NCBI GenBank assembly: GCA_027604665.1 | Contig: JADGIZ010000298.1 | Location: 1 to 16,536, forward strand | From: Polyrhizophydium stewartii | Taxonomy: Eukaryota > Chytridiomycota > Chytridiomycetes > Rhizophydiales | Length of the DNA: 16,536 bases | Reading direction: 5' to 3' | Shown here: piece after piece, positions 7,507 to 14,220 of the stretch | Position numbering within the stretch: position 1 is the stretch's first letter | Layout: each line of letters opens with the position of its first letter | The notes under the pieces: model-generated | What the model saw: only the letters and a program-made list of their open reading frames with translations | What the model was told of the DNA's origin: nothing | Databases searched by the model: none | Program-made: the position numbers and the translations under genes

Positions 7507-7731
7507 CCTCTTGCAAAAGACCACTCAGCTGCTTGTCACGGGCGTCATGGTCGTCGCCAGAAACCGGCGCATCACACTGGTCTTGCTCCGCTCGGGCTGG
7601 CGAGCAGAGGACGAGGCGAGAGCGGCAGTGCGGTGTGCTGGGTGCGGTGTACGCGGGCGGCTCTCGCCCGCCGCATGCCTCGTGCGAACACCCGGTGCCT
7701 CTGCGCCTGTCTTCTCCTTTGCCTCGATCCG
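7507..7731. promoter_or_regulatory. divergent promoter region between NDUFAF1 and the Air-like gene
   Basis: These 225 bp separate two divergent ATGs (7506 minus, 7732 plus). They contain the 16-bp motif at 7556-7571 that also occurs in the NOG2/SPF27 promoter, and a GC-rich dyad (GGGCG-GCTCT-CGCCC, within about 7655-7672) nearer the plus-strand gene. No TATA box is seen. Confidence 0.5.
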
Positions 7732-8967
7732 ATGAACGACGAAAGCGACGACGACATTTACGCCCGCAACCCAGCAGGCGCCGCGGACAGCGACGACGGG
7801 TCTGCGGGCGACGAAGGGGACGGCGCATTTGGGGCCGATGCTGCGCAAAGGTCGCCCAAGCCCGTCATCGTTGTTGTGCCAACGTCGGCCGCTGGGCTTG
7901 ACGTTGATGTCGACGTGCCCACGAGGGTGCGTCCTTGGCGGCTGCGAGCGAGCTTCAGGACTCGCACCGCCTTGGCCAGCCTCGCGCGCTGACACCCGGC
8001 AACTCGACGCATTCAGACTGGCGGCTCGCGTTACTTTGGTGATACCAGACCAGCCGTCTGCCGCTTCTGTCGGCGAGAGGGCCATGTCTTCCGAGACTGC
8101 AAAGATAAGGTGCATCCACTCAGGCTGCCGGCGGACGCCACCTGGGCGGCCGACGCCTGACCATGACCATCTCCAGAACACACGCTGCCACCTATGCCGT
8201 GAAGACCACGATCCGCTCCGATGCCCGCTCGCAGATATCTGCTGGTCGTGTTTTCAGCGAGGCCACCAGCGCCAGGTGCGGGAGAGCGTCGACATATCCC
8301 AGCCGCGCTCGCTCGCCGCGCATGGCTGAAGCTTCCCGGTGATGTTTTGGCTAGGACTGTCGAGATACCTTGGTCCGTCGCTACTGCATTTATTGCGACT
8401 CCAACCGCCACGCGACACGGGTGCGTGTCTGCACAATTCGGCACATTCACTCGCATGGCACTGACCGAGCCCTTCAAAGGAGTGCAGCAGGGTTTGGCGG
8501 CAATACAAGCCATCCAAGGTCTGGTTGGATAGGATGGGTAGACGAGGCTACCGCCGTACTCTGCAATGGACGCAGCCGAATTGGCCTTCTAACAATGATG
8601 ATGTTGCTAGGCAAAGACCAGGCTGCATAGCGTCTCACCGTACTGCTATCACTGCGGCCAACAGGTGCGAGAAACGCAGCTTTCCTCGCCCGCCATCAAT
8701 CCGTTGCTCATTTGCCAAATGACGCTGTTCCAGGGCCACTTTGGCGACAACTGCGCCATGACTCGAGGCTTTGGCAGGATGAGCGCGTTTTACGAAGATC
8801 CCTCGGAGCCCAAGGTGCCATCGTCATACTCGGTCGACCGCTCAAACGGCAGCCGCTCTCGCAACTTCACGCGAGATCGCTCGCGCTCGCGGTCGCCCGC
8901 TCGGTCAAGAAGCAGGCTTTCATCAGGTGGCGGCGGCTTCAGCTCTCGGCGCGATGGGCGGCGCTAG
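7732..8967 (+). CDS. AIR1: Air1/Air2-like (ZCCHC7-type) five-zinc-knuckle RNA-surveillance protein with RS tail
   Basis: Air proteins are RNA-binding subunits of the TRAMP complex, which polyadenylates faulty nuclear RNAs for the exosome. Seven exons are read: 7732-7926, 8017-8109, 8177-8275, 8355-8420, 8480-8518, 8611-8664 and 8734-8967, giving 259 residues. An acidic N-terminus is followed by SRYFGD and five CCHC knuckles at C80-C93, C100-C112, C118-C131, C140-C153 and C176-C189. The second has one residue fewer before His. After the fourth comes RVWRQY, a position typical of Air/ZCCHC7, and after the fifth MSAFYEDP. The last three knuckles are each split by an intron. The C-terminus is an Arg/Ser-rich tail (RDRSRSRSPARSRSR) then a Gly/Arg end. 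The intron at 8519-8610 has two frame-keeping solutions. AIR1 versus AIR2 versus ZCCHC7 cannot be decided. Confidence 0.85.
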
Positions 8968-9079
8968 CTGTTGCCAGGACACGCACAGGCTGCTGCTTTC
9001 CATTGTCCCCCAAGCTACGGGCAGCACACTGTCCATGCTCTGCCTTGATCTCCCAAACGCTCTTTCCCTGCAATCCTCA

Positions 9080-9860
9080 ATGAACTCTGACGACCAAGCT
9101 GGCTACCTAATCCGGCCAAACTTCAGGCAAAAGTAACTGAGCGCACGCCTTTGGCTGGCCCCCTTCGCACGGCAGCGGCACCTAGGCCGCGGCGCGCGAC
9201 GTGCAGAGGCTCCGCAGGCGCTGTCGGGTGCGCCGGCGCATGCGGCCCTCGCGCTGACCGCTTTCCGCCTCGCGTGCCGACACGGACGCACACGCCACCG
9301 ATGCCGCCAGATTCCGGCCCGCTGTCGTCAGCAAGTCGATCCACCAGGTCCTCGCGGACAGGCTCACGGGCGCAACGTACCATCCAGACACCTGCTCGCA
9401 ATGGACCCGAGAGATTGCCGACGAGATAAAGAACAAGCTCAAGGGTGCGGTTTGGCTTGCGGCCTCGCCTTTTGACAAGCGAGCAGCGCTGCTGACGCAG
9501 AGCAGAGCTTGAGCTGCCGCGCTACAAGTATATTGTCCACGTCACCATGGGTGAGATGCGAGGCGAGGGCGTTCGGTGCGTGTCTGCGTTGATGTGTGCG
9601 GTCTGGAGCATGGCGCCGTTGGGCCGCTCCAGTTCGCGCTGCTGACGGGCGAGACGTCTCCAAGCATCGGCACGCGGTGCTTCTGGGACGCCGACACCGA
9701 CAACATTGCGCAGGATGCGTTCATGAACGTGGGCTGAAAATGCTCTTAGCCTGTGCGACGTTCTGCGGCAGCTTTGCTGACGAGCGCTCATTTGTGGATC
9801 GACACGCCACAGGACTCTCTGTTCTGCGTCGCCGTCGCTTACGGTGTTTACTACTATTGA
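9080..9860 (+). CDS. DYNLT2B: Tctex1-type dynein light chain, DYNLT2B (TCTEX1D2) type
   Basis: Tctex1 light chains bind dynein intermediate chains; DYNLT2B belongs to the dynein-2 complex that drives retrograde intraflagellar transport. Exons 9080-9132, 9311-9444, 9506-9575, 9665-9728 and 9813-9860 give 122 residues, a normal length. The N-terminal LIRPNFRQKFRPAVVSKSIHQVLADRL, the central PRYKYIVHVTMGEMRGEGVR, the diagnostic RCFWDADTDN and the terminal DSLFCVAVAYGVYYY are all characteristic. Introns are 178, 61, 89 and 84 nt, with CTGAC in the last three. The assignment to DYNLT2B instead of DYNLT1 rests on the RCFWDADTDN and FMNDSLFC segments. It lies 112 bp after the Air-like gene. Its stop (9858-9860) overlaps the 3' end of the convergent ZW10 gene. 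Confidence 0.93.
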
Positions 9861-12623
9861 TGACCTACTGCTGCTGCTGCCCCAACGACGGCGACAAGTG
9901 CGCCGCTGTCAAGCGTTTCGCAAGCGTCGATTGCAGAAATAAGAAAGTTCCAGCTGGGAACATGGTGCGAGACTGGCGTTGCGTGCTGCGCGCAAGAGTC
10001 AGTATTTCACAAGTAGCCACGTTTTCAGACTCACTCGGAAGCATCACTCACGGCTCGCTCTGCCGTCGACGAGGGATCATGCACGTGAAAGTGGTTCTCC
10101 AGAGACTTGATCAGTGATAGCGAATATCGCATGGAGTGTATGCGCAATGGTGGAATATCTCCAACCGACGCCATTTGCGTGAAAAGAGCCCATAGTGTAT
10201 GCTCAACAATCACGCCGAGTGCAGGCGCAAAAACATCGTGGGGTGCCACTCGCTGGATGTACCTGTGAGCAGCGTGCCGTCCTGCCATTTCAAAGCGCTG
10301 CAAGCTCTCACCTCCCAATCCCTCGCGAATGATTGAATGCGACCAATGAGCTTGCGCGCGGCTTGCTCGGCCTGAACGCCCGACGCGCTGATCGTCGTCT
10401 GGATGTCCGGCAATAGTGAGTTGCGAGCATATGTCTGCGATGCGGGCAACAGCGGCGAAAGAGCAAAACCAGTTGTTAAAGCGTCGGTCTTAGCAGAAAA
10501 CAAACCAGCGCCGTACGCCGCCTCGAGCAGCCTTCAACTAACGAGGTGAGCGAGCAGGAGCGTTTCTCCCGTTCTGCGAAACAGTGGAATTAGGTCCGAA
10601 AACATTACAGAGTCGGTTTCGCGGGAAAGCACGCGATGAATGCGCGCATTCAAAAGCCCCAGGAAGCGCGAGAGGAAGATGCAGTCGCAGTACACAGTCA
10701 TTGCACGCAGGGGCGAGTGCGTAGCAACATCAGAGCCGTCGACGTCGAGCAGCACCGTTGCCCGGAACATCTCGACAATGTTTTTTGTGGCTTGGAGCAC
10801 ATGAGCCGCTTCAGAACCGCTGACAAGACAAGCCGGGGTATGTTGGTTAGAAGCCGCATCCCCTTGGCAACATTCCACATAGAAGCCGCGTACCCTTCCT
10901 GTTGCTTATCGTTCGATGCAAGGCCGTCGAGGCGCTCGCTCACCGCTTCGGCGAGAAGAAGCGCTTGTTGTGAGATCCTGAAGCCGCGGGTCGCAAACTC
11001 ATGTTGCACCAGATGCGCTTGCGCCTTGCCCGACTTTCCTTGCATGGCGCCCTTGACTGATGCAGCGGCCGAGGAGAGGCCCAACTGGCCGAGGAGGCTG
11101 TGCTGCAGGATGTCCGGCGCACGGACGACATTTCCCTCGATTGTCTCCAGGATTTGGGTGATGCTCGAGACAATCTGGTTTGTCCGCGCCGCCATGTGCC
11201 GCCTTGGGAGCGTCGCAGCAAACCTGGCCAGTGACGGACATGCTGCAGTCCAAAGTCCTGCACCAAGGTGTATTCGCCTTTCAGCGCGAGATTCATGTGA
11301 GTGCAACGCATGTGACGCGCACCTTTTGATTCGAGCTCTTCCTGCATGGACTCCAGGGCCTGCTGGGTGAGATCAACGCCAGTATCATCCGCGACGCCAA
11401 GAACTGCTGTGGTGACTGCATGGGTGATAACCTCAAAGACGCCTTGCGCGAACCGCAGCACAAACGCGTTTGGAGGCGGGAACGACGCAGTGAACATGTG
11501 GTTGGAGGCAAACGCCGAGACAACCTTGAGCCGATCAATGAGGGTGTCTGCATGTATAATAGCTCAGCAGGCACGATATGGCTTTGATCATTACTCGCAG
11601 CGTTCCTTACTAATGCCTGCGGTGGAATCTTGTCCGCCGCTCGTTGTGCGATCGGCGGCTTTTGTTGTGAGAATCGCGGACATTTTTGTGCGAATGACTC
11701 CGAGTGGTGCCTGCGGCTGCTGTGCAGCAGATTCGAGAAACACGGAGACAAGCTGGGCTGCAAGTGGTGACATGCGGGCATCAAGAAGACCCGCGGTGTC
11801 GAGAGACAAGAGCAAGTCGTCCAGGGATATCGGGTTGTCGTGAAATACAAGTGACGGCGTGGCTGTCGTGCGAGTCAGTTCGCCATCGTTCATCCCGCCC
11901 AAAGCCCCTGCACCGCCGCACCAGTAATCCGTGAGGCTACTTGCAGCGAAGGGGCCGACAAACGGTGGCCGTCCTTGAACTGGAAGGCCTCACGAAAAAC
12001 GTCGGTCAGCTGGAAGTGGAGCGCGGACTGCCGGTCGATGCGCTCCTCCTGCGGACGTGCGGCGGTCAGCAGTCGGGCCGCTGCCGGGACGAGACACCAC
12101 GAGTTTCGCCACCTGCAAGATGGCTTGGATGGCAGGATCCGGCGTGCGCATGCGGCCTGCCGCAAAGTCATCGAGTGTCGTCGACTAGGTGCGTGCCGGC
12201 CCATCAGCATCGCTTCGCCGAGGGACGGCGACCGAGCAGCCACAACTCACCAGCTCTCTGAGCGACACCGAAGCTCCAACGAGCTCGCCGGCAGAGAGGA
12301 ACTGGTCGAAGCGATCTAGCTCGCGGAGCACTCGCACCAGCGCCGCGAGGGTCTCCAGCTGCTGCTCGGCTTCGGACGAGACGGCGTATTGGGACTGTTT
12401 CTGCTCAAAGGCGTCCGAGAGGGCGGCGACTTGGGCAGGCAGGTCCGACTCACTCGCCTCGCCCCCGCCTTCGAGAGTATGCAGGCTGCACACGCTGCAT
12501 CAGCGGGACACACGTCCCTCTCTGGCGGTGGTGCCGCTAAGGCGCATGCACCGGCGCGTACCTGTGGACGGCGGCATCAACTCGCGCGGCGAGCTCGGCG
12601 AGCGCCTCGAGAAGATCGGACAT
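9854..12623 (-). CDS. ZW10: ZW10 (Dsl1/NRZ tethering and RZZ kinetochore subunit)
   Basis: ZW10 is a helical-rod subunit of the NRZ/Dsl1 complex that tethers Golgi-derived vesicles at the ER; in animals it also works in the kinetochore RZZ complex. Eleven exons are read on the minus strand: 12623-12562, 12485-12251, 12184-12113, 12048-11922, 11862-11611, 11547-11323, 11257-10894, 10819-10543, 10434-10312, 10252-10052 and 9985-9854, giving 689 residues (human 779). Family matches are the LLLSLDTAGLLDARMSPLA helix, KNIVEMFRATVLLDV, YCDCIFLSRFL, SDLIPLFRRTGETLLLAHL and the C-terminal HVPSWNF before the last helices. Introns are 59-108 nt, many with CTGAC or CTAAC. The acceptor before exon 7 could be at 11258 or 11243, 15 nt apart and both in frame. 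The next gene upstream on the same strand is RPS5; the downstream neighbour DYNLT2B is convergent and overlaps by 7 bp. Confidence 0.9.
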
Positions 12624-12803
12624 TCTGAATGTGGGAAAGACCCTAGGCCGCCCAGATTGCCGCGACGACAGCAGCCACGAGCCCAAATTCTGGCGAGCAT
12701 TGCTCCGTGCACGCTGGTCGTAGCGCACATTCAGCACAAGAGCGGCGGCTGTTGGGTTAGAAAAACTCCGACGCAAGAGTTCATTGCAAGATACAGCAAG
12801 CGT

Positions 12804-13715
12804 TTATCGGTTGGACCTGGCGACACGCTCAAGCTCGTCCTTCTTCTTGATGGCGTACGAGTTGGACGAGCCCTTGGCGGCGTTGATGAGCTCGTCGGCA
12901 AGGCACTCGGCAATGGTCTTGACGTTGCGGAACGCAGCCTCGCGGGCGCCCGTGGTCAGGAGCCAGATGGCCTGGTTGACGCGGCGGAGGGGCGAGACAT
13001 CGACGGCCTGGCGACGGACGGTGCCCTGGCTACCAATGCGGGTCGAGTCCTCACGCGGGCCCGTGTTGATGACGGCGTCGACAAGGACCTGGATCGGGTT
13101 CTGGTCCGTGAGGAGGTGGATGATCTCGAAGGCGTGCTTGACAATGCGCGCCGTCATGAGCTTCTTGCCGTTATTGCGGCCGTGCATCATGAGCGAGTTG
13201 GCGAGGCGCTCAACAAGGGGGCACTGGGCCTTGCGGAAGCGCTTGACCTGGTAGCGGCCAGCAGTGTGGGGGAGGTAGACGGGGCTCGACTTCACGGTGA
13301 TGTAGTCCTGGAGCGAGATGTCCTTGACCTCAATGTCGTCATAGCTGCCGACGGGACACCTTGCATCAGCATCCCGCCGCCCCACTCATACACGCTCGCC
13401 CACCGCCACGGCTTCTGCCCATCCGCTGCCCATGATCGTGCGACAGCGCTCGATGCACAGATCCAGCCAGAGAGGGCAGCATCGGGGGCGTTGGGCGAGG
13501 CAGCAGCCGGCCTCAAGAGCACAGGGTCGCGCGGGGTAGCGGTCTGCCAGGCCAGGTCGGGATATGTACCTCCACTGCAGACACAGCATCAGCGTGTGTC
13601 AGCGAGAGCGTCGCGGCGGGCGAGGCCCAGGCCATTGTGCGCAGACACACACACACACCTTGTTGAAGAGCTTGATCGAGGTGGTGGCCTCGGTCGTCTC
13701 GAAGGTCTCAGCCAT
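12804..13715 (-). CDS. RPS5: 40S ribosomal protein S5 (uS7)
   Basis: uS7 binds the 3' major domain of 18S rRNA in the head of the 40S subunit and lines the mRNA exit and E site. Exons are 13715-13659 ([19 protein letters not shown]), a 5-nt microexon TGGAG at 13574-13570, and 13344-12804, giving 200 residues (human 204). The microexon is needed to produce the conserved KWSYDD junction. The rest is nearly identical to other eukaryotes: [65 protein letters not shown] and the terminal [10 protein letters not shown]. Intron 1 (84 nt) begins inside a (GT)7 run; intron 2 is 225 nt. Directly before the ATG a good acceptor (TTTGACTC...CAACAG) suggests a further 5'UTR intron. It is divergent from DDX42 and head-to-tail with ZW10. 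Confidence 0.96.
13570..13574 (-). other. 5-nt microexon (TGGAG) of RPS5
   Basis: On the minus strand CTGCAG|TGGAG|GTACAT flanks five bases with a good acceptor and a GT donor. Joined to AAG (13659) and to C-TAT-GAC (13344), they give Lys-Trp-Ser-Tyr-Asp, the strongly conserved KWS(Y/T)xD segment of uS7. Direct joining of the two large exons would lose Trp-Ser and shift the frame, because 57+541 is not a multiple of three. Frame and conservation therefore both call for the five bases. Confidence 0.85.
13645..13658. repeat. (AC)7 microsatellite at the RPS5 intron 1 donor
   Basis: Seven AC units on the plus strand read as (GT)7 in the RPS5 transcript, starting exactly at the exon 1 boundary (13659). 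Several GT dinucleotides in tandem could act as the donor; only the first keeps the reading frame in use. Confidence 0.9.
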
Positions 13716-14220
13716 CTGTTGGAGGCCAGAGTCAAAAGAGGGAGAACGGTCGGGGTCAGCGCCAGTCGCTGCAGCAGCTGGAGACGCGGCGCACGCAGGC
13801 GGCTTGCGGGCGGGCCGGCGGCCCGACGGGCTCCCGGGCTGGGAATGGCGTGTGCGGCGACGGCGCGGTCGCCGAAAGACGACGGGCGGAGGCGGATGGA
13901 CGGCGTCGGCGCGGAGCCGACACGGATGTGCGCGCACGCACGGACGCGGACGCACGCATCCATCCGCACGTCCATCCGCCGATCTGTCGGCAAGTGCGTG
14001 CGTGCGTGTGTGCGCAGCCGCCCGGCCGCCCGGCCGCCCGCCCGTCGGTCCATGTCGCGCGCGCCCGTGTCGTCTGCGCGTCGCGGAGGCGGGCGTCACC
14101 TTGTTTGCGGGCTCGAACAAATTGGCCCTGCGGCGCGGATTCGTTGCGGCCCGTCCTGAGGGCGCTTTTCACGCCTGTCTTTGCTGCCTGTGCAGGACGC
14201 GCTTGCCGTGACCACCCCCC
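13716..14220. promoter_or_regulatory. divergent intergenic region between RPS5 and DDX42
   Basis: This 505-bp, very GC-rich stretch is the longest gap between genes here. It holds both promoters and 5'UTRs. Toward RPS5, an acceptor with pyrimidine tract ends right at the ATG, and AAG|GTGACG at 14100/14099 could be its donor, making a leader intron of about 384 nt. The bases before that donor read ATG TTC GAG CCC GCA AAC AAG, so an in-frame seven-residue extension is possible but not supported by the family. A 12-bp inverted repeat (13891-13902 with 13969-13980) and a GCCGA-TCTG-TCGGC hairpin (about 13978-13991) are present. Open frames here on both strands look like GC-rich shadows. No conserved coding sequence is seen. 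Confidence 0.5.

Noticed and set aside
12625..12734. 9-bp inverted repeat (12625-12633 and 12726-12734) upstream of ZW10
   Set aside because: Inverted repeats this short and this far apart are expected several times by chance in a window of this size.
12189..14159. Long plus-strand open frame of 656 codons
   Set aside because: It is antisense to RPS5 and the start of ZW10, whose minus-strand proteins are clearly conserved. High GC content leaves few stops on the opposite strand. Its translation has no recognisable domain.
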